From assembly GCA_017525525.1 (NCBI GenBank), contig JAFXSQ010000052.1, positions 1 through 56,650 of the forward strand: DNA of 56,650 bases, given 5' to 3'. A program made the translations under genes and the position numbers. Below, one piece after another: positions 9,653 to 18,162 of the stretch (position 1 is the stretch's first letter; every line of letters begins with the position of its first letter). The notes under the pieces are model-generated. The model was not told where the DNA came from and ran no database searches. It was given only the letters and a program-made list of their open reading frames with translations. The stretch is from Lachnospiraceae bacterium. GTDB taxonomy: Bacteria; Bacillota; Clostridia; Lachnospirales; Lachnospiraceae.

Positions 9653-10301
9653 CCCTCCAGCTTATCCATGTTTCAAATGTGTCGCCGTTGTCCTTCATCT
9701 CCAGCTTGCCACCCAGCCTGTCCGTTACCATGCGGATTATCTTGATTCCCATGCCGTGCGAACCCGCATCCTCCTTGCTTGTCTCAAAGTTCCTCTCTAT
9801 CGGGTGCACATCCTGCGGCTTTGAGTTTTTAATATGAATCAGTTTCTCGGAGATATCCGCGTGGATAACCGGTTCCTCACACCCGGCCTTTGCTGCATTT
9901 TCACATGCTTCTATCGCATTGTCTAACAGGTTCGACAAAAGCGCAGTAGCACGTCTGACTTCCATCTTTACGCCGAGGGGCGAGACATTCGCAACCAAAT
10001 AAATGTCCTTCTCCTGCGCACGTAACACCTTATCAGCGACTATGTACTCTACAAAGTGGTCCATGTCCATGTCACCCGCTTCGTAGGCGCGTGAATAGTT
10101 CTCCAAATCGTGACGCACGAATCTAAGCCTTCTGTCCGAAAGAGCCGCAAGCTCATAAGCCTCCTCCTTCGCTTTCAGACGTCTGCTGACGACAAGCCGT
10201 ACCACAAGGGTAACGGCAAACACAACTACAACAAAAACCAATATGCCGATATATATCCCAAGATATGATTTGAAAGCAGAATCCGTGTCCTGAAGAAGCA
10301 T
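9645..10301 (-). CDS. GHKL-type sensor histidine kinase with a single membrane helix
   Basis: This 218-aa protein has one N-terminal hydrophobic segment (residues ~13-38) and then an AgrC/CitA-like kinase core. The H box is VRHDLENYS with phosphoacceptor candidate His64. The N box is LLSNLLDNAIEAC (~121-133) and the G box is GSHGMGIKII (~180-189). Typical AgrC/LytS family kinases have five to eight membrane helices; this one has one, so it probably receives its signal from partners. The gene lies 2 nt after the response regulator gene and overlaps the next membrane protein gene by 8 nt. Phosphotransfer to the RR at 10304 is expected. Confidence 0.85.
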   Translation of the reverse strand: MLLQDTDSAFKSYLGIYIGILVFVVVVFAVTLVVRLVVSRRLKAKEEAYELAALSDRRLRFVRHDLENYSRAYEAGDMDMDHFVEYIVADKVLRAQEKDIYLVANVSPLGVKMEVRRATALLSNLLDNAIEACENAAKAGCEEPVIHADISEKLIHIKNSKPQDVHPIERNFETSKEDAGSHGMGIKIIRMVTDRLGGKLEMKDNGDTFETWISWRDE

Positions 10302-10303
10302 GA

Positions 10304-11008
10304 TTAAGTTCTCTCCCCCAGATACTCGGCGTAGCCCACATAAAAATCAGACTTAAACTGCCTTCCGATAGGCAGCTTCTCACCGTTTTTAAGCGCAACA
10401 TTTCCTCCGCCAACAGAATCAGCGTAGTCAAGATTCACGATAAATCCCGAATGACAGCGAACAAAATTAGACGGGAGCTCCTGAAGTATGTCTCGTATGT
10501 TCATATAAGTCTCGCGCTCTTCGTCCGCAACAATCACAAGTCTTCTTCCCCGCCTTGTGATGTACCTGATTTTATCTACAGGTATGTCGAGCGTAACCCA
10601 TTTCTCAACAATTCTTAGGCTTTTGTTCCGACTGCTTGTCAGACGCATGGCCTTGCTTATGGCGCGGCCTAAGGTCGCCTCCTGCATCTTCTTAATCACA
10701 AAATAACAGTGCATAGTCTCGTACGCATCTGTAGCATAATCCGGAATCTCCGTAAGATAAATGATAGCGGTATAAGGATTGCTTCTGTTAATCTCCTTGC
10801 CGAGATCGATACCGTTTAGGTCATCCCTGTGATACTCTATGTCAAGTATGACCATGTCGTAATCAATTTTTGATCCGCTGACCTCATTCTTAAACTCATC
10901 CGGAGCTGCAATCGTAATCTCCGCACCCTCCGCCAGCTTCTGTTCTTCTATGATATTTTTAGTGTAAAGCGCGTCTTCTCTGTTGTCATCGCAGATAAGA
11001 ATCTTCAT
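10304..11008 (-). CDS. LytTR-family response regulator
   Basis: The protein has 234 aa. The receiver domain (1-~115) has the acidic pair in ICDDN (residues 7-8) and phosphoacceptor Asp56 in VILDIEYH. A LytTR DNA-binding domain follows (~130-234: TLDIPVDKIRYI, the ExxxY/MNIRDILQELP segment, FVRCHSGFIVNLDY). I start at the ATG at 11008 because GAGGAA lies 6 nt upstream; the adjacent ATG at 11011 is an alternative. Further upstream starts would precede the predicted promoter. The gene heads the four-gene signalling operon. The likely targets are the flanking giant surface genes (inference). Confidence 0.9.
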   Translation of the reverse strand: MKILICDDNREDALYTKNIIEEQKLAEGAEITIAAPDEFKNEVSGSKIDYDMVILDIEYHRDDLNGIDLGKEINRSNPYTAIIYLTEIPDYATDAYETMHCYFVIKKMQEATLGRAISKAMRLTSSRNKSLRIVEKWVTLDIPVDKIRYITRRGRRLVIVADEERETYMNIRDILQELPSNFVRCHSGFIVNLDYADSVGGGNVALKNGEKLPIGRQFKSDFYVGYAEYLGERT

Positions 11009-11038
11009 CATTTGTTCCTCATGCATAAGAATGGATAG

Positions 11039-11068
11039 AGTATAGCTTTTACCCTTTGAAGTTGTCAA
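11039..11068 (-). promoter_or_regulatory. Sigma-A-type promoter of the RR/kinase/membrane-protein operon
   Basis: Reverse-strand TTGACA (11063-11068) and TATACT (11039-11044) are separated by 18 nt. The start would be near 11032, about 20 nt before the RR start codon. Confidence 0.65.
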
Positions 11069-11102
11069 GCAAAAGCGCAATTGGGGTTGACAGATTAACA
11101 GC

Positions 11103-11137
11103 AACGGAGCGGCTCCGTTTGATTTGAGCTGCTCCGT
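11103..11137. terminator. Alternative hairpins after the second giant gene
   Basis: AACGGAG/CTCCGTT forms a tight stem at 11103-11119. The left arm (ACGGAGC) can instead pair with GCTCCGT at 11131-11137. Neither is followed by a T-run, so this is only a possible terminator for the gene ending at 11174. Confidence 0.4.
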
Positions 11138-11173
11138 CGTCTGTCTGTTATTCTTTATGAATTGTTGAATGTT

Positions 11174-14100
11174 TTACTGCATTCCGTCCCTTGCCATGTC
11201 GTAGAATGCATTAGCTGTTCCCTGATTGAACTTCGTTCCCTTAGGTACGAACTGTACCTGGAATGCTTCAAGCTTTCTTGCATAGCCTGCCGAACCGGAC
11301 TTCTCGTTGTTGCCTGCCCAGCCGAGCCAGCCGAACTTCTCACAGTAGGTTCTGTAGTACATATCATAGAGATTTGCTACCTGGCCTGCTGCTTTGAGTT
11401 GGATCATCTCAACTCTTCTTGACATCCCCTTGGTTCCTGCGAAGGTAGTCTTGTCAGCTGTGGTTGCCCACTGCGTCCAGCCCATCTTCTCAACATAAGC
11501 CCTGTACTTAACTGATCCGCCTATGCCAGTGAGCTGCATCTGGATTGTCTCCATCCTCAGGTTGTCGGTTGTGCCGGCGAACTTAGCTTCGTTTACCTTA
11601 GTTCCGATACCTGCTGTTGACCAACTCATCCAGTTCTTCTTCTGTACATAAGCTCTGTACTTCAAGGTTACCTTCTTGATTGCAAAGGTCTTCTTAACTG
11701 TTCCGCCGTATTTGTCCTTACCTGTTATCTTAACGGTTGCATTTCCGGCGTTGGTGTTGTTACTGTAGGATACGGTATAATCCGTGCCCTTCTTCAAGGT
11801 TTTGCCATCAAGTTTTACGGTTACTGTCGGCTTGATTGCCGAACCAGTCCATGCCTTGTTGCCAAGCCCTGTTACCACTGCCTCAGCAATGTTGATGAGC
11901 TTTTCTACCTTGGTCTCTTCCTCGGCGATTTCTTCCTTACCTTCAGCATCCTTGAAGAACTTGCCACACTCCGAGCACGTCCAGTACTCTAAGTTGCCTT
12001 CTTCATCAACTGTCGGATCCTTTGCCTCAACATGTGTAAGCTTGTGGCCTTCGGACTTGATGATTGTTTCTTCCTTGCTTATCTCCTTCTTGCCCTCTGC
12101 ATCCTCAAAGAGCTTATCACAGTGTGAGCAAGTATAATAAGCTTTGTTTCCATCCTCAGTGCAGGTTGCTTTCTTCTCCGGTACAAGTGTGAGCTTGTGC
12201 TCTGACTTCGGAAGAACAGTCTGCTCTTTGGTTATCTCACTCTTGCCCTCTGCATCTGCAAAGTACTTACCGCAAACTGAACATGTCCAATACTCTATGT
12301 TGCCATCCTTCTCTGTTGTAGCCTCAACAGCTTCAACATGTGTAAGCTTATGACCTTCTGTCTTGATTACAAGCTCAGCCTCTGTTGTCTCGGTCTTACC
12401 CTCTGCATCTGCGAAGAGCTTCTTGCACTCTGAGCACTCCCAGTATTCTTTCTTTCCATCTTCGGTGCATGTCGGCTTAACCTCTTCATAGGCTGTAAGC
12501 TTATGTCCCTTTGCCTTCTCAACAAGGGCTGTCTCTGTTGTCTCGGTCTTTCCATCCTTGTCTGAGAAGAGCTTCTTACATACCGAACACTCCCAGTATG
12601 CTTTCTTTCCATCTTCGGTACATGTTTCCTCTACTGCCTCATGAGCTGTCAAGGTATGTGCCTTCATCTCTTCTACAAGGTTCTTCTCCTCTACTTCTGT
12701 CTTTGCCTCTGTATCCGAGAAGAGCTTCTTACATACCGAACACTCCCAGTATGCCTTCTTGCCTTCCTTCTCGCAGGTTGCTGCTACTGCCTCGTGAGCT
12801 GTAAGGGTATGCTTATCTGTCTTCGCAATCTTTACTACAGCTTCTGTAGTCTCAGCCTTGCCCTGTGCATCCGAGAAGAACTTCTTACATATCGAGCACT
12901 CCCAATATGCCTTGTTTCCTTCTTCCGCACATGTTGCTTCCTTTGCTACGTGAGCTGTGAGAGTATGTCCCTTAGCCGGTATGGTTTCCGTCTTTGAACC
13001 GGTAGAACATGTCGTGCACTGATAAGTCATAATTCCGGTCTCGGTACAGGTTGCCTCCTTCGTTACTGTTCCCGTAGACGGCCAGGTATGCGTATGTACT
13101 ACAGGCGGCACATAAGGTGTACTGACTGTGATTGTTACCACCTTGTTACCCGCTGCGTAATATGTATTCCCAGCAGCCGATATAGTTACTTTGCATACTC
13201 CTGCTGTTGAACCGGCACTGAAGTCACCCGTTGTTTCATCGACTAAGCAGCCGGAAAGCGTTTGGGTTATTCCATAGGTTACATCCCCCACTGCTGACCC
13301 CTTATATGTCGACAAATCAAGGCTTCCACCTGTTGTAACACTTGCCGATGCTGTTCCGCTGAGCGGGTTATCTGCTTTATCGATAGTTACAGTTACTGCA
13401 CTTGTCAAACCGGTAAGGTTGTAGTTACCCGCATCTGCTCCCTTGAGCTTTACTCCTGTAACGGTTACAGGCTTGTCCACTCCCACATTTGCATCGGCTA
13501 TCGTAGCCGTTGCTTCAGATATGTCTACTGCAACATCATCACCCACTATCGCTGATGTGACAGTTCCTACAACAAGAGAAACGGAGGTATTTCCCGCCTC
13601 ATACTTTCTTCCCGTTGCGGTAACACTTACAGTTGTGTCTTTTGGTGCTATCGTCGCTGTTAACCCTGTGGGCTGAGTGATAGTATAATTCCCCGCATCT
13701 GCTCCGGAAAGAGTGAATTCAGCCACCGTTACCGTCTTATCAGTACCTACATTCTTATCAGCAAATGTTCCGGTTGTGGGTGATAGTAACGCAACATCAT
13801 CTCCTTCTATAACACCATCACTCAACGTCAAATTGCCAGGCAATTCAACCGTGTCGCTGCCATCATAAGTCTTGTCAGCTATATCTAAGCCATTTATAGT
13901 TAATTCTTTAGCATTTATACACACGAGCATACTTTGCGAAGATACATCTTCGTAGTTGTTCCCACCATCTACTTTATAGTATACAGTGTAATCACCCGCG
14001 TCATTTCCAACCGGTACAGAGTCCTCCCAATTTGTACCGTCTAAACTGTATTTCATAGAACCACCGGTAGTTAAGCCTCCTACAACAAGCTCCTGATCCT

Positions 14101-17100
14101 CTCCCGTATAATATAAATCTTCTCCAAAACTCGGTGCTTCCACTTCCGGTGTTGCCTTGTTTATCGTGAATGATGTTTCAGCTGTCCCCGAATTATAGTT
14201 TTTAGTTTCCGATACGCTTGCCTTTATCCAGTATGTATTTGCATTCGTCGGTATATCGGTTGTGTATTCCGACTGGTCGGTACTATAAGTATACTGTACG
14301 ACTCCGTTCCCCAGATTACCTGTTAATTCCGGCTCATTTGGCTCTTCTCCGTATGTCCATCCTTCCATCGACAACGACAAATCAAGGTTTACCTTAGCTA
14401 TACAGAAGTCGGTTGAAGCGTTGCTTGGCAGTCTGTAATAATAAGGATTCGATAAAGCTGCTGCTGTAGCAACATAATCGCCTGCATTTATATGCTCGCC
14501 ATCAACAGAAACCTCCACCTCGCAGGTATCCCCATTAACCAGGCCCGTTGCTTCACAAGACGGATAAATAGAGAAACCTGTATAATCCTGAGAAAGATCA
14601 CTCCACGACAAGCCAACCGTTCTCGGCTCTACGGTAAGGTAATACACTCCCGACAAAGTCTCGTTTCCGTCTGAATAAGTAGCAGTAATCACAGTTGTTC
14701 CCGGAGTTCCAACCGTTATCGTTGCGGTTTCGGCATTATTTGCCACCGTTGCAACGCTTGTATTACTTGATTCCCATGACCATGTTGCTTCATCAATATT
14801 TTTTGCGCTTGCCGTAATCGTGAAATCATCATCTCCATACTCAGCGGAACCCGATGTCACATTGTGTTCTTCTCCACGGTTAAATGTAACAAGACTATCA
14901 GCATCTACATCAGTATATGTCATAAGATAGTCGGAAAAGCTGTCCGTCTCGGCTGTAAAACCATTCCCCTCAGTAAGACTCCACTTCGAGTCATCCATAA
15001 CCCTGGGCGTCTCACCCTGGTGCAATCTTATAAGCTTATATTGTCTCACATATCCATCTGCAACCGCAGGCATATCATGCGCTTGTGAGGTTATCGTAAT
15101 CTCTTTATCAAACTTCTTTATTTTACCTATGTTTGTCGGGCTATTGCTGCCTTTTTTGCAAAACAGCTGAAGATAATAATCCTTAGCATACGCAAAGTGA
15201 TATCCCCTCGGGAATCCGCAATACCATACCAGCCACCACTCCCAAAAGCTCGCATATTGGCCTTTGTAAGGTTCATATTCACTTTCATAATAAAGTTCAA
15301 AGGCATCGGAAGTCAGCTCTTCAGCATCCAGATTAACCCCGACTTCACCTTCTCCGCCTGACAAAGCATCTATAATACTCTGTTGAAGGGCATCTGTATC
15401 ATCACTATCCAAATCAATGACAGCTTCATTATAGACACCCTCATTACCAAGCGAATCGATTATATCTCCCGCAGTATCCTTTACTGTATCTTGATCTTCC
15501 TCATCTGTAACATTCGTATTCACATCATATACATGCGCTGTAACTGTTTTTCCGACATTTCCAATCTGTGCGGTTACTTCCACCTCTCCGGCTGCTTTAC
15601 CCGTAAGCCTTCCGTTTGCATTGATGGTTGCGATACTATCGTTATTAACCGACCAGGCCTCTCCGGAGTGATATGCGTTCCTTGGCTTCAGGTTATTTAC
15701 ACCTACATTAATCGAGTTTTCCTTATACACGATCGGGTTAGAAGGAGTGATAGAAAAATCAAGCACCTTATCACTATACAAAACAGGAGCCGAATATTCA
15801 GATACATCACTGCCAAAATACCCCGAGTAGTAATTTGGAGTTAAATATACGCAAACCGCAACCTTCACGATGTCACCACTGTGAATGATTCGCGATTCGT
15901 TTTCATTCTCCCTTCCTCTTGCATACAAACCGGATAAATGATCTGTAATGTCATACATGTATCTGCCCGTTTCCGGATCATAATATGCTAGATTAGGAAT
16001 AATCTTGCCCTCACCGTCAAAATTCGGATTTCCAAAATTACACAACGCATTACTGGTTAATCCGACAGTACCGCCAACATCCCATATCACTTCATTTTCT
16101 TCATTCAAAAACCTTACCTTAATCTGATACATATCATCTTCATACGGTAAATCTTCAAGAGCTATTGAGGACTCCCAGCTAACCACATATTCATCATCTA
16201 TGGAGACATTTTGTGGCGTCGCATATTTATCTATATTACAAACCCAGTTTTTCGTAGGAGATTCAACCGAATAATCACTGTCCTGATACAGAGCCCTTGT
16301 CTGATTTTCAAAACCACAGGTCATCACGCTGTACGATACCGCATATGACGTATCTTTTGTCAGGTACTGATCCGCGCGATTCTTAATATGCGGTTTAAGA
16401 TCTATGGAATAGACACCATCTGATATGCTGCCGTTCCAGTTTTCATTCGGACAATTAAAAGAGCCGAACCTGACATCAAAAGGTTCTTCATTATCAATCT
16501 TTATTCTGATCATATAATCGATGACATCCGCATTGGGAACAGCATCCCATGTTGCAATCAAATCATCACTTAAAGCTATGTTTGTCGGAACCGCAAATTG
16601 TTCCTTATAGGAATTAAAAACAAAAGTGCCGTATGCCGGTTCGGAATACTCAGACGTATGGAAATACGCAGACTGCTCTTCCACCTTTATCATAGCAATT
16701 TTAAATTCCTGCTCACCGTCATCATACACTCTATAATCATAATTATAATCAAGATATGCTAATTTTAATCTCCATCCTAATTCTATCCGTCGATTATAGC
16801 CTTCTTTTTCGGTATACACATAATCATTCTTGACACTATCACCGGAAAAATGGAAAAAATCATACCCGTTTGTATTCCATGCACTTTCATCATTTATGTC
16901 GCGAGGATAGACATAAGCCCTGTATTCCCCGTGATAAACCTCATCATCAACGTTAAAATACATATACAGCTTTCCGTCCTCCTCTGTGACGAGAGGCATC
17001 TGCGGTTTAGATAATTGAATAGACTGCGCAAGAGAATAAAGCTTTGCTTCCGACAAATCCGAAAACGAACTGTTGTAACTATTCTCTGTATTGATTGCTC

Positions 17101-17548
17101 TTATCTTATACTTGACATACACCTGTGTAAGACTGTTATTTCCCGATCTGACAGCTATCAGGTGTATTGCATTCTGAAGATCAAGGCTATCATCGTCTCC
17201 ACAACCTACAATCTCCGAATTTCCGACCTGATCCCCGCATGCACTGTCAGTGTACGCAAAAACCTCCAGTTCATACGCATTCGCTCCGTTGGATTTTGCC
17301 CACGTTGCCAAAGCTCTTTCGGAACCACTGCCCCAGCCTATAGCGGCAGGAACTTCCAGTTCCTCATCCGCCTTCACCACTCCCGCCGGCACTCCTGCGA
17401 ATACCGTAGTTAAAGCAACAAAAAAAGCCACCACAAAAGCAAGACTTCTTTTAACCGCATTCGTTCCTCTGCTACATCTTCTTGGCGCATTCGAACCACT
17501 TCCCCCATTGGGAGCGCCCGAATTAACCAAACTCTTCACATCTTTCAT
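11174..17548 (-). CDS. Giant secreted surface protein with Ig-like, Cys-rich and ChW repeats (~2124 aa)
   Basis: I start at the ATG at 17548 (MKDVKSL), 11 nt after GGGAGG. An in-frame ATG at 17596 with weak GGTGG is possible. A signal peptide core (SLAFVVAFFVALTTVFAG) lies near residues 36-53, with cleavage near VKA. Fibronectin-like beta modules follow, then two Big_2-like domains (~600-676 and ~893-970), YDG/MBG-type domains (~1210-1390; DKTYDGSDTV, NVGTDKTVTV, GADAGNYTI), eight Cys repeats (~1487-1883), another MBG-like domain and three ChW repeats ending at 2124. There is no sortase motif. The last ~600 residues nearly match the gene at 1307, but with one extra Cys repeat. The role is probably a surface adhesin or binding protein (inference). 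Confidence 0.85.
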   Translation of the reverse strand: MKDVKSLVNSGAPNGGSGSNAPRRCSRGTNAVKRSLAFVVAFFVALTTVFAGVPAGVVKADEELEVPAAIGWGSGSERALATWAKSNGANAYELEVFAYTDSACGDQVGNSEIVGCGDDDSLDLQNAIHLIAVRSGNNSLTQVYVKYKIRAINTENSYNSSFSDLSEAKLYSLAQSIQLSKPQMPLVTEEDGKLYMYFNVDDEVYHGEYRAYVYPRDINDESAWNTNGYDFFHFSGDSVKNDYVYTEKEGYNRRIELGWRLKLAYLDYNYDYRVYDDGEQEFKIAMIKVEEQSAYFHTSEYSEPAYGTFVFNSYKEQFAVPTNIALSDDLIATWDAVPNADVIDYMIRIKIDNEEPFDVRFGSFNCPNENWNGSISDGVYSIDLKPHIKNRADQYLTKDTSYAVSYSVMTCGFENQTRALYQDSDYSVESPTKNWVCNIDKYATPQNVSIDDEYVVSWESSIALEDLPYEDDMYQIKVRFLNEENEVIWDVGGTVGLTSNALCNFGNPNFDGEGKIIPNLAYYDPETGRYMYDITDHLSGLYARGRENENESRIIHSGDIVKVAVCVYLTPNYYSGYFGSDVSEYSAPVLYSDKVLDFSITPSNPIVYKENSINVGVNNLKPRNAYHSGEAWSVNNDSIATINANGRLTGKAAGEVEVTAQIGNVGKTVTAHVYDVNTNVTDEEDQDTVKDTAGDIIDSLGNEGVYNEAVIDLDSDDTDALQQSIIDALSGGEGEVGVNLDAEELTSDAFELYYESEYEPYKGQYASFWEWWLVWYCGFPRGYHFAYAKDYYLQLFCKKGSNSPTNIGKIKKFDKEITITSQAHDMPAVADGYVRQYKLIRLHQGETPRVMDDSKWSLTEGNGFTAETDSFSDYLMTYTDVDADSLVTFNRGEEHNVTSGSAEYGDDDFTITASAKNIDEATWSWESSNTSVATVANNAETATITVGTPGTTVITATYSDGNETLSGVYYLTVEPRTVGLSWSDLSQDYTGFSIYPSCEATGLVNGDTCEVEVSVDGEHINAGDYVATAAALSNPYYYRLPSNASTDFCIAKVNLDLSLSMEGWTYGEEPNEPELTGNLGNGVVQYTYSTDQSEYTTDIPTNANTYWIKASVSETKNYNSGTAETSFTINKATPEVEAPSFGEDLYYTGEDQELVVGGLTTGGSMKYSLDGTNWEDSVPVGNDAGDYTVYYKVDGGNNYEDVSSQSMLVCINAKELTINGLDIADKTYDGSDTVELPGNLTLSDGVIEGDDVALLSPTTGTFADKNVGTDKTVTVAEFTLSGADAGNYTITQPTGLTATIAPKDTTVSVTATGRKYEAGNTSVSLVVGTVTSAIVGDDVAVDISEATATIADANVGVDKPVTVTGVKLKGADAGNYNLTGLTSAVTVTIDKADNPLSGTASASVTTGGSLDLSTYKGSAVGDVTYGITQTLSGCLVDETTGDFSAGSTAGVCKVTISAAGNTYYAAGNKVVTITVSTPYVPPVVHTHTWPSTGTVTKEATCTETGIMTYQCTTCSTGSKTETIPAKGHTLTAHVAKEATCAEEGNKAYWECSICKKFFSDAQGKAETTEAVVKIAKTDKHTLTAHEAVAATCEKEGKKAYWECSVCKKLFSDTEAKTEVEEKNLVEEMKAHTLTAHEAVEETCTEDGKKAYWECSVCKKLFSDKDGKTETTETALVEKAKGHKLTAYEEVKPTCTEDGKKEYWECSECKKLFADAEGKTETTEAELVIKTEGHKLTHVEAVEATTEKDGNIEYWTCSVCGKYFADAEGKSEITKEQTVLPKSEHKLTLVPEKKATCTEDGNKAYYTCSHCDKLFEDAEGKKEISKEETIIKSEGHKLTHVEAKDPTVDEEGNLEYWTCSECGKFFKDAEGKEEIAEEETKVEKLINIAEAVVTGLGNKAWTGSAIKPTVTVKLDGKTLKKGTDYTVSYSNNTNAGNATVKITGKDKYGGTVKKTFAIKKVTLKYRAYVQKKNWMSWSTAGIGTKVNEAKFAGTTDNLRMETIQMQLTGIGGSVKYRAYVEKMGWTQWATTADKTTFAGTKGMSRRVEMIQLKAAGQVANLYDMYYRTYCEKFGWLGWAGNNEKSGSAGYARKLEAFQVQFVPKGTKFNQGTANAFYDMARDGMQ

Positions 17549-17620
17549 ACCTTCATTAACCTCCCTTTTATCATTTTGTGAAAAAGATGTGAACATTTTA
17601 ACACCACCAATGTAGCATGT

Positions 17621-17874
17621 CTATTTTGTCAGACCGACCATTGTCTTATCGACATATTTTATGTCATAATCGCCCCCGATACTTTCCTTCGCTCTCTCCG
17701 TCTTCGCCAGCATCTCCTCAGCTCGCTTCAGCTTTACCTTATCCACATACAGTTTCTTCTTGTATGCATCCACATGCACCGCATACACCGACTCGTAATT
17801 CCTATGGAAATCCTCGCAGAACTCCCGCCCAATTTCCAATGCCTGTCGTATTTTTTACTCATGATTTCTTTCAA
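17621..17874 (-). pseudogene. Unknown ~84-aa ORF interrupted by a frameshift at an A6 run
   Basis: AAGGAG lies 9 nt before a TTG at 17874, giving KEIMSKK. After the A6 run at 17851-17856 the coding signal moves to the -1 frame: IRQALEIGREFCEDFHRNY and on to KTMVGLTK at 17621. A seventh A, or a -1 slip on A6, would join them into one helical, charged protein. I do not recognise the family. It follows the terminator at 17898-17924, so it is probably its own unit. It may be a mutation, a sequencing error or slippage. Confidence 0.5.
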
Positions 17875-17897
17875 ATAAACCATCTCCTTAAACACAA

Positions 17898-17924
17898 GAA
17901 AAACCGGAGTTATTATTCTCCGGT
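17898..17924 (-). terminator. Rho-independent terminator after the Rpn-like tail gene
   Basis: ACCGGAG (17903-17909) and CTCCGGT (17918-17924) form a 7-bp stem with an 8-nt loop, followed on the reverse strand by TTTTTC. It lies 28 nt after the stop at 17952. Confidence 0.75.
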
Positions 17925-17951
17925 CTTCCATCACATTATTATTTACTTTCA

Positions 17952-18158
17952 TTAACCTTTAAGATTGACTATAAATACTTGCCTTTTTTCCTGGGGGATG
18001 TTTAAGGCATCCATTGCCTGATCTTTCGTCAACCCAAGAGAATCCATAAGGCTTTTTATATTGTCAGTTATTACCTCTTCCCTTTCTTTTTCTACTCTCT
18101 CTTCTACTCTCTCTTCTATTTCATCTTTCATTAAAAAATCCATAAGCGCTTGACACAT
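17952..18158 (-). CDS. 68-aa protein like the C-terminus of Rpn/PD-(D/E)XK nuclease-transposases
   Basis: The ATG at 18158 follows AAGGAGGG by 6 nt. The peptide has a charged coiled-coil (DEIEERVEERVEKEREE) and then SLMDSLGLTKDQAMDALNIP. This is the usual tail of Rpn-family recombination-promoting nuclease/putative transposase proteins of Firmicutes. The nuclease domain is missing, so it is probably a free-standing tail or a remnant that kept a good ribosome binding site. The gene starts 4 nt after the stop of the DUF1016 remnant. Confidence 0.6.
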   Translation of the reverse strand: MCQALMDFLMKDEIEERVEERVEKEREEVITDNIKSLMDSLGLTKDQAMDALNIPQEKRQVFIVNLKG

Positions 18159-18162
18159 AATA

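Noticed and set aside
11784-12997. Plus-strand frames rich in Ser, Leu and Val opposite the second giant gene
   Set aside because: They mirror the same Cys-repeat codons as the frames in the first giant gene and have no independent signals.
17734-17952. 72-codon reverse frame starting at the Rpn-like stop codon
   Set aside because: Its first part contains a rho-independent terminator (17898-17924). The real start is more likely the TTG at 17874 downstream of AAGGAG.
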